A program made the translations under genes and the position numbers. Of a stretch of 64,000 nucleotides of DNA, positions 1-10,975 are shown one piece after another. Each line of letters starts with the position of its first letter. Within the stretch, counting starts at the first letter, position 1. Under the pieces are notes generated by a model, which was not told the origin of the DNA, ran no database searches, and saw only the letters and a list, made by a program, of their open reading frames with translations. This stretch comes from Sinonovacula constricta (lineage: Eukaryota > Mollusca > Bivalvia > Cardiida > Solecurtidae): positions 33,451,665-33,515,664 of the forward strand of contig CM017567.1 of assembly GCA_007844125.1 (NCBI GenBank). The letters run 5' to 3'.

Positions 1-190
1 TTCCAATCATTGGGGAATGAAAAGCATTTAATCTAGTTTTAAGCTTTGTAAGCATTTCAGTTTTTGTTAATATTAGGTGTTCTAGTGGTTCTCTCTCATT
101 TATATTTTCACCATCATATTATTGAAATTTCTTTTGAACATACTTTACAAAACACCATATATCCTTTAATAATACCGCCTGACGAAACAA
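1..190 (-). pseudogene. Interrupted copy of the reading frame at 8,745-9,014
   Basis: This is the S1 counterpart of the minus-strand open frame at 8,745-9,014. In S1 one base change creates an in-frame TAA at complement 119-121, where S2 reads GAA. The frame also runs off the window edge. The disruption argues that the frame is not under constraint in this copy, or is not a gene at all. I do not recognise the protein. Confidence 0.35.
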
Positions 191-1302
191 AGAGGGGTTC
201 GAATAAAACTAAGGTTATTACGTCTTAAAAATAAGAGAAGCGCCTGAAATACTCAAACATTTTAAAGAGATTTTAAAAAAATAAGACAGTTTAGTCGGCT
301 ATAAGCTATTGTACCAAGCGATTATGAAAATTAAATGAAAGTATTCACTGGTAAAATATCATAAGGTCTTTCATATCACAGCAAAACAATTAACTATCGA
401 AACAAAAGCCACAATGTGTACGATTTTTCAATTTCCTGGTGAATTGTCACAAGTACTTCAAGTGGGTTATCATTGCTGCCAATTTCATATATGCATGACC
501 TCTGAAACAATAAATAATTTCTAGACAGTCACTGTGCATATAAAATAAATATTTTCAACTCTATTGGATGTCGTTAACCTATATGACTTAAAGCTTATGT
601 AACTAATGGAAATGTTCGGGTTTTCTTAAGGTTCTGCCTGAATTATAGTATGCACCTGTCAATTGTGCTGGTCATCTTGTTTAACTAAATTCATATAATT
701 TATTTACTATTTTATCGTCTCTAAGGTGTTGTCTTTGAGAATCAGGTTTTTTAAGAAAATGTCTTTATTGGTGCGACAAACATACTCGTCCGATAAACAC
801 GGGCTAAATTTGTTACAAACATGTTATTCTGTATATTTGTGCTAAACTTCCCGCTTTAATTTCTTTAAGAAATTTTAGAATGTTTCACCACTCAGAAAGC
901 TAGACACGTACAAAATATGTCTGCTGCTTCTCGATTATACTGAGCTGTATACATTTAAATCAGATTGTTAGATAATCTTTGCTTTAAGCATTCACTAACG
1001 AGGTGTCTTTCAAAAAAGCAAATGCCATGCATGTTTATATCGTAATTGATATAAGTAGCTGCAAGAAGGATGTAATTTCTTCATGTGCAACTTAAGTAAA
1101 GTTGTTGGTTTCGGGTAAGAGACAAACAAGGCATGTATATTTTAGAAACCTAAGTAAACATATTTTGCATGGGCGGATTTTCAGAGCGACGTCCAGTGTA
1201 AAAGGTTGCTACAAAAGAACAGTGACAGCAAAAGAAACATCGTTATTAAATATGGAAAGGAATGCATGGAAGGTAAAAAAGACACTCACGCACACACATA
1301 CA

Positions 1303-1305
1303 CAA

Positions 1306-1331
<26 letters not shown>
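1303..1331. repeat. (TA)n microsatellite, preceded by a CA-rich tract
   Basis: A run of alternating T and A follows a CA-rich stretch at about 1,287-1,304. The S2 counterpart near 10,130 is much shorter, so the tract has expanded in S1 or contracted in S2. Confidence 0.85.
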
Positions 1332-1336
<5 letters not shown>

Positions 1337-1356
1337 TGTTTTAAAAAGAGCACTTG

Positions 1357-1530
1357 ACACTTAGGTCTTGTGCAGTAAAAAAAGAAGACAACTTGTAAAG
1401 AACATCTGTTTAGACCACCCATGAAGGTTTGGTTTAAGAAAAAACACTTGGCACATGGTCTTAAGCAGGCAAATTGAAGACAATTGGTTAAAAAAATCTT
1501 TTTAGACCACTATGTAGGTTTGTTTCAACT
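1357..1530. repeat. Diverged units of the 65-bp minisatellite (S1)
   Basis: Two to three decayed units carry the motifs GACACTTAGGTC, AGACAACTTGT and TTTAGACCAC in the same order as the better preserved array at 17,803-18,150. The array therefore existed before the four segments separated. Confidence 0.6.
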
Positions 1531-1894
1531 GAACGCTAATGAGTGGATCAGTGAAATTGTGTAAAATAGAATATCACTTAACCATTAAGATTTCATCTGA
1601 TTCCTTAGTTCCGTCTCCAGATAAAATAATTTTCATTTTTAAGCTCGTATTACATAACTCTAGATTGAAATGTTAATATTCTGAGCATAATTGGTAACAT
1701 TTTTATGTTTGTTTTACATAAATACTTATCCTGTGTAAAAATCACTATCAGTATGTAGACATTACCTAATAAATGTAGACATTGCAAACCATTTTCCCTT
1801 AAAACCGAAACTATTTTTACAATCGATTTCGAGAAATGAAATGTCGTCTAATGGTGTCTTTTTACATTAAATCAAAAATAGATGCTTCGGACAA

Positions 1895-2160
1895 AAACAT
1901 ATGACAATATAGTAATTTGTAAGGTATATACAATTTTGGAAAAGAGAACATAGTACAAAAGAATTAACGTGGAAGTCAAATGAATCGTTAGTTAGCAACT
2001 AAACTGTGACGAGACCTTAAATTAAATGGAGCAAACTCATCAGTTGCCCTCAAAGAACTTTCAGTCGGCAGAAACCAGTTTTACAGAGCACTAGACTAGC
2101 ACTTATTTAGTGGGTCATTTCAGTCTATTTCTGACACTTATTTTTAAGTATTTTCATCTC
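1895..2160 (+). repeat. Dispersed repeat family A, S1 copy
   Basis: This copy shares with 18,575-18,845, 22,535-22,765 and others an ordered series of motifs: an AGCAAAC box, a (C/T)AGTTGCC or TTACCGCC box, a CAGTCGGCA box, then GTTTTACAGAGC and a CTCGCACT-like box. It is non-coding, and no terminal repeats or polymerase III boxes are evident. Confidence 0.6.
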
Positions 2161-3689
2161 CGTTATAAGTACTTATAATAATAGAAAACAATAATACATG
2201 TTCAGTACTGAAAAATCATCATAAACAAACGTTGCTTTACTACCCAAAATAAATTGGCTTTTTTTCGTACATAAAGGTGTAACTGATTTTTTTTATTTAA
2301 CATATGTATAGCTACTACGATAGATATTCTTTGCCTGTGTTAATGGTTGTTTTATTCGTCCCTGTGGTATGTTATTATTTGACTATTTTCTCATAACACT
2401 CATAATTCATAATGTCTCTCATGTGTGTGTAATTTGCAATATTTGCAAGTTCCGATATAGAAGGCGTTAATATTTGTATACACAGTTTTATATACAAGTT
2501 CAACTGATACAAAATATAGATAAATCTGTAGAAATTGACATGGTCTTATAATAAGATTAAGACTTTAAAAGTTTAAACTGGTTTTCATGACTGTGATATT
2601 TGCAATGCGTACATAATTGCACCATGTACTAGTCTAATGTAAATCAAAACGGACAACGTGTTGAACTATAGGCATCTAAAGTCAGTCTGTTTGCTGATAA
2701 AGTAGTACATATCATACGCTGTATACATGCGCTACCTTAAATGTTAAAGCGAGATTCTAGAGTAGAAGTGGTACATCTAACACTACTTATTGATATAACA
2801 TGCTATCACCCATCATTGAGTTGTACAGAAAAATGCAGTAGTGTGACACACGATCCATTATTTATACAAAATATATTTTATAAGTAAACGATCTAGTGGT
2901 TTAATGCCGCCAAGAAGAAAATAGTTTATTCCTAATGTGTAGCGTTAACTTCGCTTCTTAACGAATAGCATTGGATAGCGACCCTATGATCTAATTTCTG
3001 TAGAAAGTAGAGGAGTAAAACACAGCCTAGTGGCGGCATAAACCTTCCTAGATTTTAATTATGTCGCCATCACATCCCTTTCACTTTTCCATTCAGTAAT
3101 TTTATTAGCTGTTATTTCCACTTGGTCAGTACATTAGACAGTTCCACGCAAGGTACATGGATATGCTAGCATCAAACATGGTCCATAAACAACATACGTG
3201 AATATAATATACGTAACATTTCTCTTCGCATCTTCTCACTGAGAAAAATAAGGAAGGTAATCACACATCTTTAACAGCAAGATCAAACAAGCTATACGCA
3301 TTAAATGAACTCGAAAATGTTAACGTAATAACAAAGTTCAATACCGCAGAACTGTCTGTGTTTGGAAAGACACGTACTTCAAAGAAACAGTAATTAAACA
3401 ATAAAAACTTCATTTTAAATTGCAAAATTCAAAACAAAAGAAACCTATTATAAGCACTATAAACATTTTTTGTGTTGAATGCTAAGACACTAGTTACATA
3501 AGGAACACAGGAAAATGTTTAACATGTTTTCCCTGGTTAAAAGAAGTATACATGCTTGATATAAAACGAACGCAGGGATAACTATTGTGATACATAATAG
3601 GCACCGAGTCCTAATAGTAAACTTATTTTAACGTGTTTTTGTTGTAAGCATTGACAGTTACAAAAACACTTTTGAGTAGCATAAATATA

Positions 3690-3696
<7 letters not shown>

Positions 3697-3779
<83 letters not shown>
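3697..3779. repeat. Long (TA)n microsatellite, about 40 units, S1 only
   Basis: An uninterrupted TA run of about 83 bp. S2 (near 12,508), S3 (near 20,485) and S4 (near 29,200) have only a few TA units at the aligned site, so the expansion happened after S1 and S2 split. It generates the spurious Tyr-Ile repeat frames on the minus strand. Confidence 0.97.
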
Positions 3780-3781
<2 letters not shown>

Positions 3782-4136
3782 GATAGTTGGCTGTTTGATA
3801 TAAAACAACTTTCCTCAATCGTACCAGTTACTATCGCAATACAAGCTACTCTGTAGTATATTAGTTCTTTATATTATTGACATTTTGAGTTTTAAATATC
3901 ATCTTCTTTAGAACGAATTTTTAACTATTTACCTGTAGAACGAATTGTTTTATTAACTAAAAAAAGCATTGCAATCAAACTTCAATTCAGAAAATAATGT
4001 GCAACAATCAACCCAAGTTTCCAATGGTTAACAATGCAAAACAAAAAACGATTTCGCAGTTGGAGCTTATCTTCATCCTCAGCAAATCCTGTCCCAACGT
4101 CAACTAGATGCAATAAACCAATGTGTGTTTAACAGA

Positions 4137-4260
4137 TCTCTTATTGTTTTCACATATGGCTGCAACAAAAGACGTGTTGCAACGACCCACGTCATTCGAT
4201 AGATGTAATTAAGCATAGAATAAATGCAAGTTTCTACTTATTTGGTTACATATGTTTGGT
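4137..4260 (+). promoter_or_regulatory. Upstream block conserved in all four segments (S1)
   Basis: This stretch, about 0.8 kb before the lectin start, is recognisable at the same relative place in S2 (12,909-13,030), S3 (20,815-20,945) and S4 (29,540-29,670). It contains CACGTCAT at 4,188-4,195 and the string TGTAATTAAGCAT. In S1 and S2 a second half-site GACGTG (4,171-4,176 in S1) forms an inverted repeat with CACGTC. Conservation may be shared ancestry only. A regulatory role is inference. Confidence 0.3.
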
Positions 4261-4930
4261 AAAGCAATCACTTCGCTGATCAGTTACCTATGTATTCAAT
4301 GGTCTATCATAAGTAGCATCAAACATGCAAAGCAAATGATTCACATGTATGAACGCATAAAAGTGCACATATTGTCTTATGTTCTGTTTCTCGAAATTAT
4401 TTGTGTTACATATGCAACAAAGCAATTAAATGTCTAGATAAGCATTGAAACAGCCTGTGTCTGGATAAAACCAACGGGATAGTCCCTATTGACTATAACG
4501 TAGTTTCAACGTTCTGATAGCTGTTTCACTTTTTAACTGTTCTTTTCAGTTACAATAACAAATACTTTGTTTATTATTAAAGGACACAATCACATTAATC
4601 GCATGGATTTTTTTCACAAAAAGTCATTTAGATTCTAAAGCAAAAGACTAATCAATGAGATCGGAAAATTATACACAAACGAGTCCAAAAAAAATGCAAG
4701 TTACCGAACCAAACTTTATATAAATATGACTCTATCTCTACGATGGGCATTGTCTTGTTTTTGACTAACATGACTTTTATCCATTGTGCTAAATAAAAAA
4801 AGTAAAACTGACATTTGTAACAACAAAGGTGCATCAAACCTTTTGCGTCTAGTGAGATAAAAGCCGTAATACATGTAGGTATCTGCCCCAAATAATGTCA
4901 GCATATCTGATAAGGCGATGACACGTCAAA

Positions 4931-4936
4931 TATAAA
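4931..4936 (+). promoter_or_regulatory. Candidate TATA box of lectin gene 1
   Basis: TATAAA lies 45-50 bases before the start codon at 4,981, which allows a transcription start near 4,960 and a short leader. The same hexamer is kept in S2 (13,695-13,700) but is altered in the decayed copies (TATAGG in S3, TATAAG in S4). Confidence 0.55.
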
Positions 4937-4980
4937 GCCTTGCAAGTAAAGTTTTTGTTAAACGTAAGATTGCACCAGCT

Positions 4981-6712
4981 ATGCTTCAAGTGAGTTCGTG
5001 TTTTGTCCTTGTGTACGCGGTATTTTGCGCGTCTGTGCTTAACACCGCAAAAGGGTCCAATTTAAAAGGTAAGTTAAAATTGTTGTTGTAGCTTTTCTAC
5101 TCTACTACTTTCATTCTCAACACCCTGTTTTAAACATGTTACTTACCACTGGAATGTTTGTGTACTTCAATAGGCTTGACTCTTGTGTATTGCATTTAAA
5201 TAAACTGTTAATGTCAATATACTTTTCGCTTAATTGTTAAGTGTATTTATTTTCTAGATGCCCAGAAGAGGCTGATGTTTGCAAACCCAGAAGAGCCTTT
5301 AGAGAATTACATACTGCGTCTGGAAGCTAGACTCAATGCGACAATAGCTACAGTTTCACGTAAGAAACAGTGTGTTGCTATTTACTTGATAAAATGTAAT
5401 TCATTTCAACCTACTGGTTGATAAGATACTCATCACCATTCTTGAAATCATCGCATTTTTGTCGCATTATGTCCATTATTGCCATAGTTGTAACCCTCAT
5501 TTTCGTTATTCCTGTCACTTTTAATGTTGTCGTTCATCGTGAACGAATGTTCTTTTCTTCTGCAAAAAAATGCAAATGATTTATGTCATCATATAATTTC
5601 ATTTTTTTTCAGAGTTGCAAGCCGAGCTTAATATTGAAAAGGCAATGAGGTGTAAGTTAACATTTATTTTCTTGCGTAAGCTGTTATAAAAGGAACCTGT
5701 CGCGCGATATCAAACGACAAGTGTACGACTAAAGTACAGATTTAAAACGATATTTTGTCCTCTCAGACGAATTATAACATAATAATGTTATGACAATAAT
5801 GTGTTCACATAACATAAGCAAAACTAACTTATTTTGATTGCTTTGTTGTTTTGGTCAAATCCTTGACGTCCTGCTAATGTTTGCTGAATGACCCCTGACT
5901 AATTTCTGGCATGAGCCTCCTATGCATGTGAACTGGAATACCACTCTACTCGCCCCGACCTGGACTTGATCCAATGCGGCCATGCGGATCGTTGCAGTAG
6001 TTGCAGTAGTTACACGCTGGCGACTCTAACTGCTCGGAAATAGGCGTCCGCTAACTGTTTTCTAATACATGTGCAATATGTCTGCTGTACATTCTTCATC
6101 AAAAGGAAATTAGAATAACAATGACAAATTGCCATAACACTATGAGTATTATGACGCATAAAAAAGTTACTTGCTTGTCCAACTTAAAAGCGAATGTATT
6201 TCCCCATATGCATTTATTATAACAATAACGTCTTACAGCAGTAGCTCACAAAGTAAAACCTGAAGTCAATTGTCCTTTGATATATTGTATCAGATATTGT
6301 ATTTTTTGCAAAAAGTTAAGGAAGTTTTCCAGAATTTCAAAACAAATTATGTTACCATGTGCAAAACCTTAGCGTGTTACGTAATCAGAAAACAACAACG
6401 TTGTTATATTATTATATTACATCAAATGACGTTTACGTCGCAGGTCAGAAGGGCCACGTCAACTTTCACAAGGTTCAGTGTTCAACACAACACTGCAGTG
6501 AAATAGTCCCGATCACATTCAGCCCTTATTTTTCGAAATCTCCCATTGTTTTGACGACATTTTCAACTATTGACTCCGAACACGGCGCAAACTTACGTAT
6601 CGGGACGTCAGTGACCTCCGTTACTCCAAGCAGCGCTGTTTTTGATGTCCACACTTGGGGTGATACAACGCTCTATGGAGGATCATTAGACTGGATCGCT
6701 TGTCCACAATGA
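4981..6712 (+). CDS. Secreted H-type lectin, copy 1, four exons, 165 aa
   Basis: Exons are 4,981-5,068, 5,258-5,359, 5,613-5,651 and 6,444-6,712. All donors are GT(AAG) and acceptors AG, and every intron is in phase 1. Residues 1-25 are a hydrophobic signal peptide. Residues 44-76 give a short coiled coil, with a/d positions at Ile48, Leu51, Leu55, Val62, Leu65 and Leu69. An N-glycosylation sequon is at Asn56. Residues 97-162 match the H-type lectin fold: ITF strand, PIVL, Asp120, NLR (Arg128), TW (Trp148), Tyr154 and a closing DWIA. H-type lectins bind GalNAc-type sugars as oligomers and serve in invertebrate immunity or egg protection. Arg128, Trp148 and Tyr154 align with Helix agglutinin Arg63, Trp83 and Tyr89 (recalled), but its His84 is Gly149 here. 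Four cysteines follow the coiled coil (77, 89, 94, 163). The start is fixed by the signal peptide and is identical in S2. The fold is secure; ligand and role are inferred. Confidence 0.92.
5360..5612. other. Intron 2 of lectin gene 1
   Basis: It begins GTAAGA and ends with a T-rich tract and CAG. Intron 1 (5,069-5,257) and intron 3 (5,652-6,443) have equally ordinary borders. Intron 3 includes a GC-richer stretch at about 5,860-6,060 that resembles an old mobile-element fragment, shared with S2, that I cannot identify. Confidence 0.8.
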
Positions 6713-6845
6713 TGACAATTTTTTCCAAAGCCAACCGTCGCTAAGACACAAGACGAATTCGGATGTATACTGCAGTGGACAAATATACTTTTATGTTGAT
6801 CGTAACAAACACATATTTTGTATTTATATTACGATGGCAACTTCT

Positions 6846-7373
6846 CGACCTCTGTTAAAAAAAGACACGACCGGCTTTAAAAAGTCACCATATGAACGTA
6901 AATGCCTACATGTTTAGATTAATATATCATAGATGATCAGCGCAATACTAGTAGAAACATATAAACGATTCTATTTAACTTACATCGCGCTTCCTTGTAC
7001 GGGCTTTAGTGGAAGCCAAACTTTTCTAAACGTCGAACTGTACACAGTCCAACCCCTGTCGTTCGAATTCCCATGGGGATGACCTTCTAGGGAAAGAATG
7101 ACTAATTTACCAGCCACATTGTCAACTGTTTTAATGATTTTTTGTTTTTCTATATACTTATGTGTCAGACAAGTTTTTTTTTACCTTTTTATATAATTCT
7201 TCTCAGATAGATTCAGTTCTTTATGTTTTCTTTAGTGTCTTGTTAGTGTTAAATGGTTATTTTAACGTTCATGTATACACGTCGACGAGCTAAAGTAAAA
7301 CAAATCAAAAACAAATACACGTGAATCATTTAACTTTTATGTTTGACTTGCAAAGAAGTATCTTTTGGTTGTG
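6846..7373. other. 528-bp stretch present in S1 and absent from S2
   Basis: S1 and S2 align up to the CAACTTCT at 6,845 and resume at TCTTTTCAAATT at 7,374. In S2 these two sequences are adjacent near 15,590. The stretch lies in the likely 3' UTR of lectin gene 1. It includes GTTCGAATTCC at about 7,060, which resembles a polymerase III B box, so it could be a degraded SINE-type insertion. I see no clear target-site duplication, so a deletion in S2 is equally possible. Confidence 0.7.
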
Positions 7374-7438
7374 TCTTTTCAAATTTTGGAATATGTTGCA
7401 ATTACCATGTGACTATCCTTATTCATGATTTCAGCAAT

Positions 7439-7444
7439 ATTAAA
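7439..7444 (+). terminator. Candidate polyadenylation signal of lectin gene 1
   Basis: ATTAAA is the first hexamer of this type shared with S2 (15,651-15,656) downstream of the stop codon. If used, the S1 transcript carries a 3' UTR about 0.5 kb longer than S2 because of the stretch at 6,846-7,373. Transcript data are needed to confirm it. Confidence 0.35.
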
Positions 7445-7735
7445 TGTGTGTAAAAATCTCCCAGGTTATGTAATTTATGTTTGTCCTTTAATTAATTTTA
7501 AGAGGATTATTACATGTATTTTCTTTGCTGGACACTTAACTTTGTTTCCCAAATATATCTATACATGAACATACAACCACTGACAATTCCTCCATCGTCC
7601 TTTTGGTGTTCATTAAACAAATCATTTAATTTACTATCAACAACCTTGTGAAGCTAATCTAATAGAAATAATACTCTCTCATAAATGTGGACAGCATTGT
7701 TCATTTGCGTCACTCTTTTCTTTTAACTACGGTAA

Positions 7736-7820
7736 GAGCAGTCTAAAACCGGTTTAGCACACCAAGTTGTCCCTTTTGCCGACTGACCGTTCCAAGGCGG
7801 TAGCTATTGGGATTGCTCGT
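7736..7820 (-). repeat. Dispersed repeat family A, short copy at the right end of S1
   Basis: Read on the minus strand it gives the TACCGCCTTGGAACGGTC core, the CAGTCGGCA box and AAACCGGTTTTA. It is shared with S2 at 15,947-16,030 and lies at the point where S1/S2 homology fades. Confidence 0.65.
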
Positions 7821-7857
7821 TTTGTTTAATGACGCACCACAGTTTTCTTCTTACTGT

Positions 7858-8824
7858 CAGTTCTCTATTAGAAGAGAGCGATATTTCTAGTGGTCAGTAT
7901 CATTATAAACCAACTACACAGTCATTTATGCCTCGACCTAACATAACGACTTATTCATTTGTAGCATATATTAGACATTTCGTCTGACATTAGATGGTGT
8001 CCATCGCAATTTGCAATAACATCTTCTATCTAAATGAGGTAGTAGACACAGCTTTGTTCAGATGGAAATTCAATATTTCGTATTCAATTAAAAGTTGTGT
8101 CATCTATCAAAATATTGACAAGTAAACGGATGTTGAAAAATGTAAATAATACATCCTTATTTCATTAAAATTATATTTGACATGAATTTATTAATTGTCA
8201 GACTGTTGGCGTGTTTTCCCAAACATATCATGTGATAATGTGATATTAAACTCGAACAGACAAATAACTCAAATTTTACTAACGTTGGAGATGAAATTTC
8301 ACATTCATGATTATCTAGGTGTAATTGTAGTTGTCTAAGTACTGCAATTACGTTCTCTTACGTTAGTTATTGAACTTAAATTTAATTATTTTTAAGAAAC
8401 AATAATAATACAAACTGGCATCGCTTTGAAACCCAGCAAAACTTCCAACATGCTTTGGTTGTGAAGGATTATACTTGTTTTAATAAATTGTCTAAAGGTA
8501 AACCTATCGTTTAAACTGTAAGTTACCCGTTGTATCATATATAAATCTTAACGTGCATCGATATGTTTAGCTAGAAGACATGGACATTGATATCTTTACA
8601 AACACGACGTTCTCTACCTTCACAGGCACGTATTTTATGTTAAGTATTACAGTGGCATGCAATACTATTTAGAATTCGCACAACGTTTTTTTTTCTTTCT
8701 TTCTTTTTTTAATTTGAATGGTATTTCAAGCACAACATTTCATTTCAAAGCAGCCGATTTCTTTTTGTCAATATTAATTTAAATACAATCCGATTAATTT
8801 GAAATTTGGAATTGGCTTGGACCG
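7858..8824. other. Spacer between S1 and S2
   Basis: AT-rich DNA with no match after S2. It may correspond to sequence left of the window. Apart from a T-rich tract at about 8,685-8,712 and the tail of the minus-strand frame 8,745-9,014, I see nothing in it. Confidence 0.6.
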
Positions 8825-9014
8825 TTCCAATCATTGGGGAATGAAAATCATTTAATCTAGTTTTAAGCTTTGTGAGCATTTCAGTTTTTGTTAATATTAG
8901 GTGTTCTAGTGGTTCACTCTCATTTATATTTTCACCATCATATTCTTGAAATATCTTTTGAACATACTTTACAAAACACCATATATCCTTCAATAATACC
9001 GCCTGACGAAACAA
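8745..9014 (-). other. Open frame, about 89 codons, unrecognised
   Basis: An open stretch on the minus strand of moderate, protein-like composition, containing LKDIWCFVKY and LTKLKTRLNDFHS. It has no ATG at its left end: it opens on TTG with an in-frame TAG about 20 bases further upstream. The sequence just before it (CCTCTTTGTTTCGTCAG) would make a splice acceptor, so it could be an internal exon or a transposon fragment. The S1 copy has an in-frame stop. I cannot assign a family. Confidence 0.25.
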
Positions 9015-10154
9015 AGAGGGGTTCGAATAAAACTAAGTTTATTACGTCTTAAAAATAAGAGAAGCACCTGAAATACTCAAACATTTTAAAGGGGTTTTAA
9101 AAAAATAAGACAGTTTAGTCGGCTATAAGCTATTGTACCAAGCGATTATGAAAATTAAATGAAAGTATTTACTGGTAAAATATCATAAGGTCGTTCATAT
9201 CACAGCAAAACAATTAACTATCGAAATAAAAGTCACAATGTGTACGATTTTTCAATTTCCTGGTGAATTGTCACAAGTATTTCAAGTGGGTTTTCATTTC
9301 TGCCAATTTCATATATGCATGACCTCTGAAACAATAAATAGTTTCTAGACAGTCACTGTGCATATAAAATAAATATTTTCAACTCTATTGGACGTCTTTA
9401 TCCTATATGCACTAAAAGCTTATGAAACTAATGGCAATGTTCGGGTTTTCTTAAGGTTCTGCCTGAATTATAGTATGCACCTGTCAATTGTGCCGGTCAT
9501 CTTGTTTAACTAAATTCATATAATTTATTTACTATTTTATCGTCTATAAGGTGTTGTCTTTGAGAATCAGCTTTTTTAAGAAAATGTCTTTATTGGTGCG
9601 ACAAACATACTCGTCCGATAAACACGGGCTAAATTTGTTACAAACATGTTATTCTGTATATTTGTGCTAAACTTCTTGACTTAATTTCTTGAAGAAATTT
9701 TAGAAGGTTTTACCACTCAGAAAGCTAGACACGTACAAAATATGTCTGCTGCTCCTCGATTATACTGAGCTGTATACATTTCAATCAGATTGTTAAATAA
9801 TCTTTGCTTTAAGCATTCACTAATGAGGTGTCTTTCAAAAAAGCAAATGCCATGCATGTTTATATTGTAATTGATATAAGTAGCTGCAAGAAAGATGTAA
9901 TTTATTCATGTGCAACTTAAGTAAAGTTCTTGGTTTCGGGTAAGAGGCAAACAAGGCATGTATATTTTAGAAACCTAAGTAAACATATTTTGCATGGGCG
10001 GATTTTCAGAGCGACGTCCAGTATAAAAATTGCTACAAAAGAACAGTGACTGCAAAAGAAACATCGTTATTAAATATGGAAAGGAATTCATGGAAAGTAA
10101 AAAAGGCACTCACGCACACACATACACAAATATATATATTTGTTTGTTTTTAAA

Positions 10155-10325
10155 AGGGCACGTGACACTTAGGTCTTGTGCAGTAAAAAAAAGACAACTT
10201 GTAAAAAACATCTGTTTAGACCACTCATGCAGGTTTGGTTTAAGAAAGAACACTTGGCACATGGTCTTAAGCAGGCAAATAGAAGACAATTGGTTAAAAA
10301 CATCTTTTTAGACCACTATGTAGGT
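10155..10325. repeat. Diverged units of the 65-bp minisatellite (S2)
   Basis: Counterpart of 1,357-1,530, with the same order of GACACTTAGGTC, AGACAACTTGT and TTTAGACCAC boxes. Confidence 0.6.
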
Positions 10326-10704
10326 TTGTTTCAACAGAATGCTAATGAGTGGATCAGTGAAATTGTGTAAAATAGAATATCACTTAACCATTATGATTTC
10401 ATCTGATTCCTTAGTTCCGTCTCCAGATAAAATAATTTTCATTTTTTAAGCTCGTATTACATAACTCCACATTGAAATATTAATATTCTGAGCATAATTG
10501 GTAACATTTTAATGTTTGTTTTACATAAATAGTTATCCTATGTAAAAATCATTATCAGTATTTAGACATTACCTAATAAATGTAGACATTGCAAACCATT
10601 TTCCCTTAAAACCAAAACCATTTTTACAAGCGATTTCGAGAAATGAAATGTCGTCTAATGGTGTTATTTTACATTAAAACAAAAATAGATGCTTCAGGCA
10701 AAAA

Positions 10705-10975
10705 CATGTGACAATATAGTAAATTGTAAGGTATATTCAATTTTGGGAAAAAGAACATATTACAAATGAATTAACGTGGAAGTCAAATGAATTGTTAGTT
10801 AGCAACTAAGACTGTGACGAGACCTTAAATTAAATAAAGCAAACACATTAGTTGCCCTCAAAGAACTTTCAGTCGGCAGAAACCAGTTTTACAGAGCACC
10901 AGACTAGCACTTATTTAGTGGGACATTTCAGTCTATTTCTGACAATTATTTTTAAGTATTCTCGTCTCCGTTATA
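10705..10975 (+). repeat. Dispersed repeat family A, S2 copy
   Basis: S2 counterpart of 1,895-2,160. It keeps the GTTGCC, CAGTCGGCA and GTTTTACAGAGCA boxes. Confidence 0.6.

Larger units (their letters stand above)
1..7857 (+). repeat. Segmental duplication copy S1
   Basis: This block matches 8,825-16,063 (S2) almost throughout. Position 1 aligns with 8,825 and the lectin start codon at 4,981 aligns with 13,745. By eye the left 5 kb differs by only a few percent, while the part right of about 6,000 is clearly more diverged. It contains a complete lectin gene. From about 1,135 rightwards the block also aligns, at much lower identity, with S3 and S4. The left end may lie outside the window. 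The 1-4,930 stretch upstream of the lectin holds no gene I can support, only repeats and the upstream block listed separately. Confidence 0.93.

Noticed and set aside
3582..3818. Tyr-Ile repeat proteins on the minus strand
   Set aside because: Produced by the (TA)n tract. The same applies to the CV/HT repeat frames at 41,361-41,818, the Tyr-rich frame at 44,722-44,952 and the Ser-Leu frames at 52,396-52,698.
4252..4437. 61-codon ATG frame, intact in both S1 and S2 (13,024-13,209)
   Set aside because: Only four base differences separate the copies and three change amino acids, no better than neutral. The S3 and S4 counterparts are interrupted by a deletion and stops. It overlaps the conserved upstream block and has no family signature.
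6359..6712. Single 117-codon frame over the lectin domain as a one-exon gene
   Set aside because: The first 28 codons are intron 3. The true exon starts at 6,444 after CAG and joins the upstream exons in phase 1.
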